From positions 1 through 45,005 of the forward strand of contig JAUYEI010000062.1 in the NCBI GenBank assembly GCA_030691385.1: a DNA stretch of 45,005 nucleotides, read 5' to 3'. The notes below the pieces were generated by a model that was not told where the DNA came from, searched no databases, and saw only the letters and a list, made by a program, of their open reading frames with translations. The stretch is from Azonexus sp. Lineage in GTDB: Bacteria > Pseudomonadota > Gammaproteobacteria > Burkholderiales > Rhodocyclaceae. The position numbers and the translations under genes are program-made. Below are positions 15,458-25,926 of the stretch, one piece after another; within the stretch, counting starts at the first letter, position 1; the number at the start of each line of letters is the position of its first letter.

Positions 15458-16138
15458 TCATTTGTGTTTGAGGTCTTGAAAAGTGAGGGCTTGCCGGTAG
15501 GCGACAAGCAGATCGGATACTAGCGCATCGCAATCGGCGCTGTCCACCGGCTTGCCTTCGTTGTAACCGTAGGGCACGCAGAAGGTCGGCGAACCGGCGG
15601 CGCGGGCCGACAGGATGTCGTTTTCCGAGTCGCCGATGTGCAGGTTACGGTCCGGCCGCACGTTGAACAGACGGCAGGCGTGCAGGATGGGCTCGGGGTG
15701 CGGCTTCTTGTGGGCGGTCGTATCGCCGGAAACAACCACGTCAAAATAGTCGGCCAGCCCCATGCGGTCGAGCAGTTGCTCGGTGAACATGCCGGGCTTG
15801 TTGGTCACGACGCCCATCTTGAGTCCGCTGGCTTTCCAGGCATCCAGGCCGTCGAGAACACCTTCGTAAATTTGGCAAAATTTCCCGTTGACCGTGGAAT
15901 AGTGACGCTTGAAGGATTCGATGGCGGCGTGGAGCTCTGCGTCCGTCGGCGGTTGCTCGTGGGTCAGGCAACGCTCGACGAGAACCGCCATGCCCTTGCC
16001 GACGAAGCTGTGCACCTCGGCCTGGGTGCGCGGCGGCGCGCCGACGTCGTGAAGCATCAGGCGACAGGCTTCGGCCAGGTCGGCGATGGTGTCGAGCAGC
16101 GTACCGTCGAGGTCAAAAGTTACGGATTCGAAGTGCAA
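15458..16138 (-). CDS. gph: Phosphoglycolate phosphatase (HAD family)
   Basis: A 226-residue HAD hydrolase that removes 2-phosphoglycolate. Motif I is FDLDGTLLDT (residues about 8-17), motif II VVTNKPG, motif III the lysine in AHKKPHPEP, and motif IV GDSENDILSARAAG, all intact. The helical cap (about residues 20-85) is the Gph type. Its place between rpe and trpE is the common betaproteobacterial order. It contains one GTTGACCGTG motif (15887-15896). The call could be a related HAD phosphatase, but context favours Gph. Confidence 0.92.
   Translation of the reverse strand: MHFESVTFDLDGTLLDTIADLAEACRLMLHDVGAPPRTQAEVHSFVGKGMAVLVERCLTHEQPPTDAELHAAIESFKRHYSTVNGKFCQIYEGVLDGLDAWKASGLKMGVVTNKPGMFTEQLLDRMGLADYFDVVVSGDTTAHKKPHPEPILHACRLFNVRPDRNLHIGDSENDILSARAAGSPTFCVPYGYNEGKPVDSADCDALVSDLLVAYRQALTFQDLKHK
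15887..15896 (+). repeat. Dispersed motif GTTGACCGTG, copy e (in gph)
   Basis: Exact copy, with AAAATTTCCC before and GAATAGTG after. On the coding strand it encodes STVNGK in the helical cap, a poorly conserved part of the protein. Confidence 0.65.
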
Positions 16139-16149
16139 GTTATTAGTCC

Positions 16150-16210
16150 TTAGTCGCTAGTTGCTAGTAAAGGCAGCGGGTTCGTGGTTTTGCTAACAAC
16201 TAGCGACTAA
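16150..16210. repeat. TAG-rich inverted repeat between rpe and gph
   Basis: TTAGTCGCTAGTTG (16150-16163) and CAACTAGCGACTAA (16197-16210) are perfect 14-bp arms around a 33-nt loop. Further TTGCTAG and CTAGCAA words adjoin. The right arm runs into the end of rpe and supplies its stop codon. It has no T-run, so it is more likely an extragenic repeat than a standard terminator. A similar TAG-rich palindrome lies at 20284-20325. Confidence 0.7.
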
Positions 16211-16907
16211 GCACTAGCAACTCGGCGCGCAGCGCCGCAATGATCGAATCGTAGCGATGCGGGTCGCTATCCTTGCCGGCGCCATAGACAGCCGAGCCGG
16301 CGACGAAGGCATCGACACCGGCGCGGGCGATCTCGGCGATGTTGGCGGCATTCACGCCGCCGTCGATTTCCAGACGAATGCGCCGGCCGCTTTCCTTTTC
16401 ATAGGCGTCCAGCTTGGCGCGCGCCTGCCTGGCCTTGGCCAGCGTACCGGGAATGAATTTCTGGCCGCCAAAGCCGGGGTTCACGCTCATGAGCAGGATG
16501 ACGTCGATCTTGTCGAGCACGTAGTCCATGTAGTCGAGCGGTGTTGCCGGGTTGAAGACCAGGCCCCCTTGACAGCCGGCATCGCGGATCAGCGACAGGC
16601 TGCGATCAACGTGATCCGAGGCTTCCGGATGGAAAGTGATGATATTGGCCCCGGCTTTGGCAAAATCGGGGATGATGCGATCTACCGGCTTGACCATCAG
16701 ATGCACGTCGATCGGCGCCGTGGTGCACGGCCGGATGGCCTCGCACACCAGCGGCCCGATGGTCAGGTTGGGAACATAATGGTTGTCCATCACGTCGAAG
16801 TGAATCCAGTCGGCGCCCGAGGCAATGACGTTGGCCACCTCTTCGCCCAATTTGGCGAAATTGGCGGACAGGATGCTCGGCGCGATGACGTAATCTTTGG
16901 CTGACAT
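16200..16907 (-). CDS. rpe: Ribulose-phosphate 3-epimerase
   Basis: Interconverts ribulose-5-phosphate and xylulose-5-phosphate in the pentose phosphate and Calvin cycles. It has 235 residues with the TIM-barrel markers [57 protein letters not shown] and EIDGGVN. A good AGGGAAA ribosome site precedes the ATG. The last codons (LLVLSR and the stop) are made of the TAG-rich repeat, so the natural C terminus seems to have been replaced. That end is not catalytic. It heads rpe-gph-trpE. Confidence 0.96.
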   Translation of the reverse strand: MSAKDYVIAPSILSANFAKLGEEVANVIASGADWIHFDVMDNHYVPNLTIGPLVCEAIRPCTTAPIDVHLMVKPVDRIIPDFAKAGANIITFHPEASDHVDRSLSLIRDAGCQGGLVFNPATPLDYMDYVLDKIDVILLMSVNPGFGGQKFIPGTLAKARQARAKLDAYEKESGRRIRLEIDGGVNAANIAEIARAGVDAFVAGSAVYGAGKDSDPHRYDSIIAALRAELLVLSR

Positions 16908-16947
16908 GATGTTTCCCTGAACAAAAACAGATAGACGAAATTATCCC

Positions 16948-17331
16948 ATGCCCGACACCGACAAGTACCAAATCGAAATTCACCCCATGCCGCAGTACAT
17001 CCCGGAGCAGTCCGACCCGGAAAACGACCGCTACATCTTCGCCTACACGATCACCATCAAGAACGTCGGCAGCGTACCGGCCCAACTCGTCTCGCGGCAC
17101 TGGATCATCACCGACGGCAACAACGAGGTGCAGGAAGTGCGCGGCCTTGGCGTCGTCGGCAAGCAGCCCTTGCTACAACCCGGCGAGAGTTTTCAATACA
17201 CCAGCGGCTCGTCGCTGACGACGGCTATCGGCACGATGAAAGGTACCTACCTGATGGTCGCCGAGGATGGCACGCATTTCGAAGCGGTGATTCCCGAGTT
17301 CGTCCTGGCCAGCCCGCGCGCCCTGCATTGA
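16948..17331 (+). CDS. apaG: ApaG/CorD domain protein
   Basis: A 127-residue single-domain protein of the ApaG family, an Ig-like beta fold linked to cobalt and magnesium phenotypes in enterobacteria, with an unsettled molecular role. Visible family segments are FAYTITIKNVG, LVSRHWIITDGNN, VRGLGVVGKQPLLQPGESFQYTSG, split here as VRGLGVVGKQP and LLQPGESFQYTSG, and GTMKGTYLM. The N-terminal residues IEIHPMPQYIPEQSDP are standard. It is divergent from rpe across 40 bp. Its stop overlaps the next gene as TTGA. Confidence 0.93.
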   Translation: MPDTDKYQIEIHPMPQYIPEQSDPENDRYIFAYTITIKNVGSVPAQLVSRHWIITDGNNEVQEVRGLGVVGKQPLLQPGESFQYTSGSSLTTAIGTMKGTYLMVAEDGTHFEAVIPEFVLASPRALH

Positions 17332-17921
17332 GTCTCAAGCACAGCTACACGCTGATCGCGCCGTTCTACGACGCGGCGATCGCCCGCGCCACGCAGGCGG
17401 CGCGGGCGCGTAGCCTGTCGGCTCTGCCGGAGGAAGCGGGAAAGGTTCTGCTGGCCGGCGTCGGCACCGGTCTCGATTTGCCGCACCTGCTGCCGCAGCA
17501 CCATTACGTCGGCCTCGATCTCAACCTGGCCATGCTGCGCCGCACCCTGCCCCGGGCCGGCCATGTCGACTTCGTGCCAGTTCAGGGCGACGCCCAGCGC
17601 CTGCCGTTTGCCGATGCCTCGTTCGACTGCGCCGTGCTGCACCTGATTCTGGCCGTCGTGCCGGAACCGGCCCATTGCTTCGCGGAGATCGAGCGGGTAC
17701 TCAAACCGGGCGGACAGGTGCTCGTTTTCGACAAATTCCTGCGGCGTGGTCAACCCGCCTTGCTACGGCGGATGATCAACCCGCTGGTGCGCCGGGTGGC
17801 GACCCGGCTCGACGTGGTCTTCGAAGACTTGCTCAGCGAAACCCCCAGCCTGACGCTGGAGCACGATCAGCCTGCGCTAGCTGGCGGCTGGTTCCGGATG
17901 ATCCGGCTCAGGAAGCTCTGA
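17328..17921 (+). CDS. Class I SAM-dependent methyltransferase
   Basis: A 197-residue methyltransferase. The SAM-binding motif I is VLLAGVGTGLDLPHL, followed by YVGLDLNLAMLRR, GDAQRLPFADASFDCAVLHLIL and EIERVLKPGGQVLVFD, the UbiE/methyltransf_11 pattern. It begins at a TTG that overlaps the apaG stop, so it is likely translationally coupled to apaG. The substrate is unknown; related short enzymes act on phospholipids or small metabolites. Its last 45 nt overlap the convergent permease gene. Confidence 0.88.
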   Translation: MSLKHSYTLIAPFYDAAIARATQAARARSLSALPEEAGKVLLAGVGTGLDLPHLLPQHHYVGLDLNLAMLRRTLPRAGHVDFVPVQGDAQRLPFADASFDCAVLHLILAVVPEPAHCFAEIERVLKPGGQVLVFDKFLRRGQPALLRRMINPLVRRVATRLDVVFEDLLSETPSLTLEHDQPALAGGWFRMIRLRKL

Positions 17922-19004
17922 AGGCGGCGCGGGCGGAAGCTCGGGCTCATCCTTGCCCAGCGCATCCTCGATCCAGGCCAATGTCAGCGTCCAGGTCACG
18001 GCCAGCACGACCGGGCCGACAAAAATGCCGATCAGCCCGAAGCTCAGCATGCCGCCGATGACGCCGGCAAAGATCAGCAGCAGCGGCAAATCGGCGCCGC
18101 GCCGGATGAGCATCGGGCGCAGGAAGTTGTCGAGGTTGCCGACGATCAGGCTCCACACCAGCAAGCCCGTCGCCCAGCCCGTATCGCCAGTCCAGTACAT
18201 CCAGCCGGCGGCCGGCAACAAGACCAGTAAGGGGCCAAGCTGAGCAATGCACAGCATGAGCATGACGGCCGAGAGCAGCGAGGCGAACGGCACGCCAGCG
18301 ATGGCCAACCCGATGCCACCGAGGACGGTCTGCACGATGGCCGTGACGCCGACCCCAAGCGCCACGCCGCGAATCGCCTGACCGGCCAGAATGATCGAAT
18401 TCTCGCCACGCTCGCCAGCCAGCCGGCGGCCGAAACGCCGCGCCATGCGCGCCCCGGTTTCACCGCCGGAATAGAGAATGGCGGCAATCGTCACGACGAG
18501 CAGAAACTGGATCAGCATGCCACCGACTCCGCCGACCTGAGCGAGTACCCACTTTCCCGTATCGGCTGCATAAGGCGTCACTTTGGCGACAATACCCGTC
18601 GTTCCCGCCGCACCCAGTTGAGCCCAGGCCATCGCCACGCGTTCGCCGACCAAGGGCAGCGATTTGACCCAGGCCGGCGGCGGCGGAAGGCCGTCGGCGG
18701 CAAAGGACTTGCCGGCGGCGGTCAACTGCGCAGAATGCTCAAGAATGGTGCCAACCGCCAGCCACAGCGGCAGCACCAGGAGCAGCAACATGGCCACCGA
18801 CATGATCGCCACGGCCGGCCCGCGCCGGTTACCAAGCCGCGTTTCGAGCGACCGGAACAGCGGCCAGGTGGCGACGACGATCATCACCGCCCAGACTGTC
18901 GCCGCCAGGAATGGCAGCAACACCCAGACCGACAGGCCGATCAGCCCGAGGATGCAGAGGATGGCCAGCGTATTGCGGGCCAGGTCGCGACGGATTTCAG
19001 TCAT
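17877..19004 (-). CDS. AI-2E family transporter
   Basis: A 375-residue inner-membrane protein of the AI-2E (PerM/YdiK) family, whose members export varied small solutes or act in Na+/H+ exchange. About seven or eight hydrophobic segments are seen, with a soluble loop at about residues 85-150. Family segments include VPFASLLSAVMLMLCIAQLGP, given here as VPFASLLSAV and MLMLCIAQLGP, and LLLIFAGVIGGMLSFGLIGIF, given as LLLIFAGVIGG and MLSFGLIGIF. The tail is proline- and acid-rich (PELPPAPPSELPEPDHPEP). It follows argJ by 21 bp and overlaps the convergent methyltransferase by 45 nt. Confidence 0.88.
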   Translation of the reverse strand: MTEIRRDLARNTLAILCILGLIGLSVWVLLPFLAATVWAVMIVVATWPLFRSLETRLGNRRGPAVAIMSVAMLLLLVLPLWLAVGTILEHSAQLTAAGKSFAADGLPPPPAWVKSLPLVGERVAMAWAQLGAAGTTGIVAKVTPYAADTGKWVLAQVGGVGGMLIQFLLVVTIAAILYSGGETGARMARRFGRRLAGERGENSIILAGQAIRGVALGVGVTAIVQTVLGGIGLAIAGVPFASLLSAVMLMLCIAQLGPLLVLLPAAGWMYWTGDTGWATGLLVWSLIVGNLDNFLRPMLIRRGADLPLLLIFAGVIGGMLSFGLIGIFVGPVVLAVTWTLTLAWIEDALGKDEPELPPAPPSELPEPDHPEPAAS

Positions 19005-19025
19005 TTTTGGATTCCGGGAAAGGAA

Positions 19026-20252
19026 TCAGCTACGGTAGTCGGCGTTGATCTTGACGTAATCGTAGGAGAAATCGCAGGTGTAGACGCTGGCCTGGGCAGC
19101 ACCACGTCCGAGATCGACGCGTACCGTGATTTCAGCCTGCGCCATGACGCGGGCACCATCCTCTTCCCTGTAGGCTGCTGCCCGGCCGCCCTTTTCGGCA
19201 ACCAGCACGTCATCAAGCCAGACCTTGACGCCATCGACGTCGAGGTCATCGATGCCGGCGTAGCCGACGGCCGCCAGAATCCGGCCAAGATTGGGGTCGG
19301 AAGCGAAGAAAGCCGTCTTGACCAGCGGCGAATGGCCGATGGCATAGCCGACCTTCCGGCACTCTTCGACGTCCTTGCCGCCTTGCACGGCCACCGTGAT
19401 GAACTTGGTAGCGCCTTCGCCGTCACGAACGATGGCCTGGGCCAACTCGACAGAAACGGCAATGATCGCGGCCTTGACCTCGGCCCAGCCGGCATCGCTT
19501 TCAGCGGCAAAGCTGGCGCCGGACTGGCCGGTTGCAATCATCACGTAGGAGTCGTTGGTCGACGTGTCACCATCGACGGTGATGCAGTTGAACGAGGCGT
19601 CGGCCGCTTCCTTGACCAGCCTGTCGAGCAGCGGCTGGGCGATGCCGGCATCGGTGGCGAGGAAACCGAGCATGGTCGCCATGTTCGGCCTGATCATGCC
19701 AGCGCCTTTGGAAACTCCCGAAATTGTCACTTTTTTGCCGTTGACCGTGACAATGCGCGAAGCGGCCTTGGCGACGGTGTCGGTGGTCATGATGCCGTGC
19801 GCCGCAGCATGCCAGTTGTCCGCCTTGAGGTCGGCAAAAACCGCAGGCAAGCCGGCCTTGATGCGGTCAACCGGCAATAGTTCGAGTATCACCCCCGTCG
19901 AGAAGGGCAGCACCTGCCCGGCAGAAATGCCGAGCAATTCACCGACAGCCTCGCAGGTTTCCTGCGCTGCCTGACGCCCCGGCTCGCCGGTCCCGGCGTT
20001 GGCGATGCCGGTATTGACCACCAAAGCGCGGATTTCATTGCCGGCAGCCAGATGCTTGCGGCAAATCTGCACCGGTGCGGCGCAGAAACGGTTTTGCGTG
20101 AATACGCCGGCGACCCTGGAACCGGCATCGAGCGCCACCAGCGTCAGGTCACGGCGGTTTTTCTTGCGAATTTCAGCCTCGGCAACCCCGAGACGAACCC
20201 CGGCCACCGGGAAAAGTTGATCGGCAGCGGGCGTGGCGTAATTGACAGGCAT
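19026..20252 (-). CDS. argJ: Bifunctional ornithine acetyltransferase / N-acetylglutamate synthase
   Basis: Recycles the acetyl group from N-acetylornithine to glutamate in arginine synthesis. It has 408 residues, standard length. The autocleavage site between alpha and beta chains is visible in [16 protein letters not shown], where the threonine of the DGDT segment becomes the nucleophile. Other family segments are [35 protein letters not shown] and the C-terminal [18 protein letters not shown]. It carries one GTTGACCGTG motif (IVTVNGKK). It is separated from secA by a TAG-rich palindrome. Confidence 0.97.
   Translation of the reverse strand: MPVNYATPAADQLFPVAGVRLGVAEAEIRKKNRRDLTLVALDAGSRVAGVFTQNRFCAAPVQICRKHLAAGNEIRALVVNTGIANAGTGEPGRQAAQETCEAVGELLGISAGQVLPFSTGVILELLPVDRIKAGLPAVFADLKADNWHAAAHGIMTTDTVAKAASRIVTVNGKKVTISGVSKGAGMIRPNMATMLGFLATDAGIAQPLLDRLVKEAADASFNCITVDGDTSTNDSYVMIATGQSGASFAAESDAGWAEVKAAIIAVSVELAQAIVRDGEGATKFITVAVQGGKDVEECRKVGYAIGHSPLVKTAFFASDPNLGRILAAVGYAGIDDLDVDGVKVWLDDVLVAEKGGRAAAYREEDGARVMAQAEITVRVDLGRGAAQASVYTCDFSYDYVKINADYRS
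19740..19749 (+). repeat. Dispersed motif GTTGACCGTG, copy f (in argJ)
   Basis: Exact copy preceded by CACTTTTTTGCC and followed by ACAATGCG. It keeps the T-rich 5' flank although it encodes IVTVNGKK in ArgJ. Confidence 0.6.
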
Positions 20253-20283
20253 GGGAGGATCCAGGATCGAGTTATTAGGATCA

Positions 20284-20325
20284 AGGAGTTAGCCACCTGA
20301 CTGGTTTGGCTAGCAGCTAACTCCT
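20284..20325. repeat. TAG-rich inverted repeat between secA and argJ
   Basis: AGGAGTTAGC (20284-20293) and GCTAACTCCT (20316-20325) are perfect 10-bp arms around a 22-nt loop that itself contains GGCTAGCAG. It lies in the 81-bp gap past the secA stop. Like 16150-16210 it is built from TAG, CTAA and CTAATAAC words. It may act as a factor-independent RNA end, but there is no T-run. Confidence 0.6.
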
Positions 20326-20333
20326 AACATCTA

Positions 20334-23042
<2,709 letters not shown>

Positions 23043-23081
23043 CGCGATGGAATAGTGTTTGCGCAGTGCGGCAAAGCGGCG

Positions 23082-23087
23082 ATTCTA
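23082..23087 (-). promoter_or_regulatory. Likely -10 element of secA
   Basis: TAGAAT within TTAGAATCGCC on the minus strand, 40 bp before the secA ATG. The matching -35 is weak, so confidence is modest. Confidence 0.4.
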
Positions 23088-23141
23088 ACACGCCCCCATG
23101 ACCCGATGATGACGACCTAAATCAAGGGGACTCGAGACAGT

Positions 23142-23377
23142 TTAACCAAACCCCAGTTGGGTGCGGCTGATGGTGCGCCTGGGCGGGATGGCCGGCGCGA
23201 AGCGACGCCGCAGCAGGCTCATGCCGGCAAGAAGGAGCGACAAAGCCGGGCGCCCGACCAGGCGTGCCAGCGGCCACGTCGCGCTGTCAGCCAAGAGGTA
23301 AATCGCCTCGAAGGCGCAAAGGCCCGTATTCAGGCGGCTGGCCAAGGCTGGATACGCGGTCAACTGAGGTTTCAAGG
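23142..23377. mobile_element. MITE-like element, copy 2 (left end decayed)
   Basis: The body is about 92% identical to copy 1 at 174-408 without indels. The right terminal repeat GAGGTTTCAAGG (23366-23377) is perfect. The left end has decayed to CCAAACCCCAGTTGG, with one inserted base. It fills most of the 336-bp gap between secA and the M23 peptidase, and its right end lies 1 nt from the peptidase stop codon. It has the same orientation as copy 1. Confidence 0.68.
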
Positions 23378-23378
23378 T

Positions 23379-24299
23379 TTAACGGCGCTTGACCAGTGCG
23401 TACTCGTTGCCCTGCCTCAGGAAACGGGCCGGATTCTGGGCGACGCCCAGCATGCGCACTTCGAAATGCAGATGCGGCCCGGTCGACCGACCGGTATTGC
23501 CGACGGCGCCAATCCGGGTTCCGCGCTTGATCAGGCCACCTGGCTGGACATCCATGCGCGAAAGATGGGCATAGCGGGAGGTCAACCCCTCGCCATGATC
23601 GACTTCGATCAGGTTGCCATATTCGGGATGGTAGGCCGCCGACAGCACCACGCCATCAGCCGCGACGACGACAGGCGTACCCGGCTCGGCCGAAAAATCC
23701 AGGCCCTCGTGCATCGAGCGCAGGCCGGCAATCGGATCGTTGCGATGACCAAACGGCGAGCCCAGTGACGCATCCTTGACCGGCAGGATCGTTGGCAAGA
23801 GACGGTCCTTGACCCGCTTTTCGAGCAGTCTGAACTCGAGGAAAGCGAGATCATCGCTGCGCTGCTCGACCTGACCGGCCAGTCGATCGATCTCGCGCTG
23901 GAGTTCGATCGCCGACATCGGCGCCGCAACATACGGGCCGCCCTGGGCGGGCTTGTCCACATCAGCCACCGGCTGACGCTTGACGCCAAGCAAGCCGGAA
24001 ACACGCTCACCCAGCGAGTCGAGTTGCAACACCTTGCCCTGCAACTCACCGAGGCGCGTCGCCATCAACTGCAGATTGTTGTCGAGGTGATCCCGCGTTT
24101 TCTTGGCCTCCTGTTGCTGCAACGACAACATCAGCTCTTCGACCAGCGGCAGGCGCAGGTGAACCGACAGCCAGGAGAACAAGGCCGAGGTCGAAAAGAC
24201 CAGCACCACGAAGACGAACAGCGTCATCACCAGATGCCGAGGCATAATGGTGACTGTTCTCGCCGCCTTCAGATGGCGCGAAACCAGAATAATCTGCAT
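23379..24299 (-). CDS. M23 family peptidase (LytM/NlpD-like, membrane anchored)
   Basis: A 306-residue cell-wall endopeptidase or regulator. An N-terminal hydrophobic segment (about residues 24-45, LVMTLFVFVVLVFSTSALF) anchors it to the inner membrane, followed by a coiled-coil-like region (about 55-170). The C-terminal M23 domain keeps the zinc ligands in HEGLDF and HLHFEV and the segments GSPFGHRNDP and GEGLTSRYAHLS. The ATG at 24297-24299 is chosen because GGAGG (24303-24307) lies just upstream. That site also falls within the first codons or leader of the divergent dciA-like gene. It acts in the periplasm on peptidoglycan cross-links, or activates amidases if used as an EnvC-like factor. 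Confidence 0.92.
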   Translation of the reverse strand: MQIILVSRHLKAARTVTIMPRHLVMTLFVFVVLVFSTSALFSWLSVHLRLPLVEELMLSLQQQEAKKTRDHLDNNLQLMATRLGELQGKVLQLDSLGERVSGLLGVKRQPVADVDKPAQGGPYVAAPMSAIELQREIDRLAGQVEQRSDDLAFLEFRLLEKRVKDRLLPTILPVKDASLGSPFGHRNDPIAGLRSMHEGLDFSAEPGTPVVVAADGVVLSAAYHPEYGNLIEVDHGEGLTSRYAHLSRMDVQPGGLIKRGTRIGAVGNTGRSTGPHLHFEVRMLGVAQNPARFLRQGNEYALVKRR

Positions 24300-24309
24300 G
24301 GAACCTCCA

Positions 24310-24744
24310 ATGTACAAAGGGCCTGAGCACTATCTCGACAAGGACGCCGCCGCCAGCAGGGTCATGGCCCACGCCCGGTTGTTGCTCAAGCTCTCGCGTC
24401 GCTTCGAAGCGGTCGCCCCGGCAGGGCTGCGCCACTCGGCTCACGTTGCCAATTACAAGTTGGGGACTATCATTATCCACGCCGATAACGGCGCGGTCGC
24501 TGCCAAGATTCGCCAGTTAAGTCAGCGCTTGAGCAACGAGTTATCGAAAGGAGGGGCGGAGTGTAGCGGCATAGAGGTAAAAGTACAACCCCGCCAAATT
24601 CCTTCCCAATCAATAAGTTCGACTCAAAAGCCGCTCTCCGGCAAGGCTTTTGGCATGTTGCAGTCAACCGCTGAAAATCTGCCGGAAGGCCCGCTCAGGA
24701 AAGCCCTGGACAATCTGCTGAAGCGCGCCGCTAGAGCGGAATGA
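24310..24744 (+). CDS. DUF721/DciA-like protein
   Basis: A 144-residue protein with a DUF721 core: LRHSAHVANYKLGTIIIHADNGAVAAKIRQL, given here as LRHSAHVANYKL, GTIIIHADNGAV and AAKIRQL, then ELSKGGAECSGIEVKVQP. DUF721 proteins of the DciA type load the replicative helicase DnaB in bacteria without DnaC. The start could be 24310 (MYKGPEHYL) or 24298 (MEPPMYKG); the latter shares its CATG with the divergent peptidase start. Neither has a strong ribosome site. The last 14 nt overlap the convergent small membrane-protein gene. The DciA function is inferred from the family. Confidence 0.75.
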   Translation: MYKGPEHYLDKDAAASRVMAHARLLLKLSRRFEAVAPAGLRHSAHVANYKLGTIIIHADNGAVAAKIRQLSQRLSNELSKGGAECSGIEVKVQPRQIPSQSISSTQKPLSGKAFGMLQSTAENLPEGPLRKALDNLLKRAARAE

Positions 24745-24919
24745 TTGCCAGGCGCTCGATAAACATCAGCGCAAAAACGACCAGGGCGAAAACGATGCTG
24801 TATTTGAGCAGGCGACCACTCAAGCTCAGGTAATAGCGATTACCGGTGAAGGTATAGATCAGCAGGCTGACACCAATGCCGATTACCAGGATGGCCGCCA
24901 GCAGACGTAGCAGCCACAT
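24731..24919 (-). CDS. Small two-helix membrane protein
   Basis: A 62-residue protein with two hydrophobic segments, about residues 3-24 (LLRLLAAILVIGIGVSLLIYT) split as LLRLLAAILV and IGIGVSLLIYT, and about 38-55 (LKYSIVFALVVFALMFIE). A short loop TGNRYYLSLSGR separates them. It begins 6 bp after the lpxC stop, so it is probably the last gene of the dcw-lpxC transcript. Its 3' end overlaps the dciA-like gene by 14 nt on the other strand. Its position after lpxC suggests an envelope role, but no function is known to me. Confidence 0.7.
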   Translation of the reverse strand: MWLLRLLAAILVIGIGVSLLIYTFTGNRYYLSLSGRLLKYSIVFALVVFALMFIERLAIIPL

Positions 24920-24925
24920 GGCCGT

Positions 24926-25843
24926 TTAGGCGGCCGCTTGAGCTAACCAGCGGGTGACGCCACTCGGGGCGTGCTCCGCTTGCTCGAAGGTGGCGATTTC
25001 CCAGCAGTCCTGCTGCTCCAGCAGGGCACGGGCCAGCTGGTTGTTCATCGCATGGCCGCCCTTGTGCGACGAATAGGCGGCGAGCAGCGGATGACCGAGC
25101 AGGTAGAGGTCGCCGATGGCGTCGAGAATCTTGTGTTTGACGAACTCGTCGCCATAACGCAGGCCGTCCTGGTTCAGAACGCGGAATTCGTCGAGAACGA
25201 TGGCGTTCTCCAGGCCGCCACCGAGGGCCAGGCCGTTTTCACGCAGGTATTCGACTTCCTGCATGAAGCCGAAAGTCCGGGCGCGCGAGACTTCACGGGT
25301 ATAGGACTGCTCGGCGAAATCGATTTCGGCCTTCTGGGCTGATTTGTCGATGGCCGGATGGTTGAAAACAATGGAAAAAGTCAGACGATAACCGTCAAAA
25401 GGCTCGAAACGCGCCCACTTGTCGCCATCACGAACTTCGATGGGCTTGGTGACGCGAATGAATTTCTTGGCAGCGTTCTGTTCCTCAATGCCAGCGGACT
25501 GGATCAGGAAAACGAACGGTGCAGCCGAACCGTCGAGGATGGGCACCTCGGGCGCATCCAGATCGATCCAGGCATTGTCGATGCCGAGGCCGGCGAGGGC
25601 CGACATCAGGTGTTCGATGGTACCGACCTTGACCCCGTCTTTTTCGAGACAGGAACACATGCGCGTATCGCCGACCATGAAGGCCCTGGCGGGGATATCG
25701 AGCGGCTCGGGCAGATCGACGCGGCGGAAGACGATACCGGTATCCGGGGCAGCCGGGCGCAGGGTCATGTTGACCTTGACTCCGCCGTGCAGGCCGACGC
25801 CGGAGGCGCGAATGACAGTCTTCAACGTGCGTTGCTTGAGCAT
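24926..25843 (-). CDS. lpxC: UDP-3-O-acyl-N-acetylglucosamine deacetylase
   Basis: Zinc enzyme for the committed step of lipid A synthesis. It has 305 residues, full length. The zinc-binding histidines lie in [17 protein letters not shown] and in [15 protein letters not shown] with the adjacent aspartate, and the catalytic histidine in HKGGHAMNN. It follows ftsZ by 83 bp, the usual betaproteobacterial order. That gap holds an inverted repeat around a possible -10, so lpxC may have its own promoter as well as read-through from ftsZ. Confidence 0.97.
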   Translation of the reverse strand: MLKQRTLKTVIRASGVGLHGGVKVNMTLRPAAPDTGIVFRRVDLPEPLDIPARAFMVGDTRMCSCLEKDGVKVGTIEHLMSALAGLGIDNAWIDLDAPEVPILDGSAAPFVFLIQSAGIEEQNAAKKFIRVTKPIEVRDGDKWARFEPFDGYRLTFSIVFNHPAIDKSAQKAEIDFAEQSYTREVSRARTFGFMQEVEYLRENGLALGGGLENAIVLDEFRVLNQDGLRYGDEFVKHKILDAIGDLYLLGHPLLAAYSSHKGGHAMNNQLARALLEQQDCWEIATFEQAEHAPSGVTRWLAQAAA

Positions 25844-25868
25844 GCTAAGTGCTTGAATGATTGGGGAA

Positions 25869-25897
25869 GGTGACGGATTGTAACACAGGCCGTCACC
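25869..25897. promoter_or_regulatory. Inverted repeat around a possible lpxC -10
   Basis: GGTGACGG (25869-25876) and CCGTCACC (25890-25897) are perfect 8-bp arms around a 13-nt loop. On the minus strand the loop contains TACAAT (25877-25882), a good -10 about 35 bp before lpxC. It could be an operator enclosing the lpxC promoter or a hairpin ending ftsZ mRNA. No T-run follows in the ftsZ direction. Confidence 0.5.
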
Positions 25898-25926
25898 ACC
25901 CTTTTTCAGAGAGAGTTTTTGTTACA

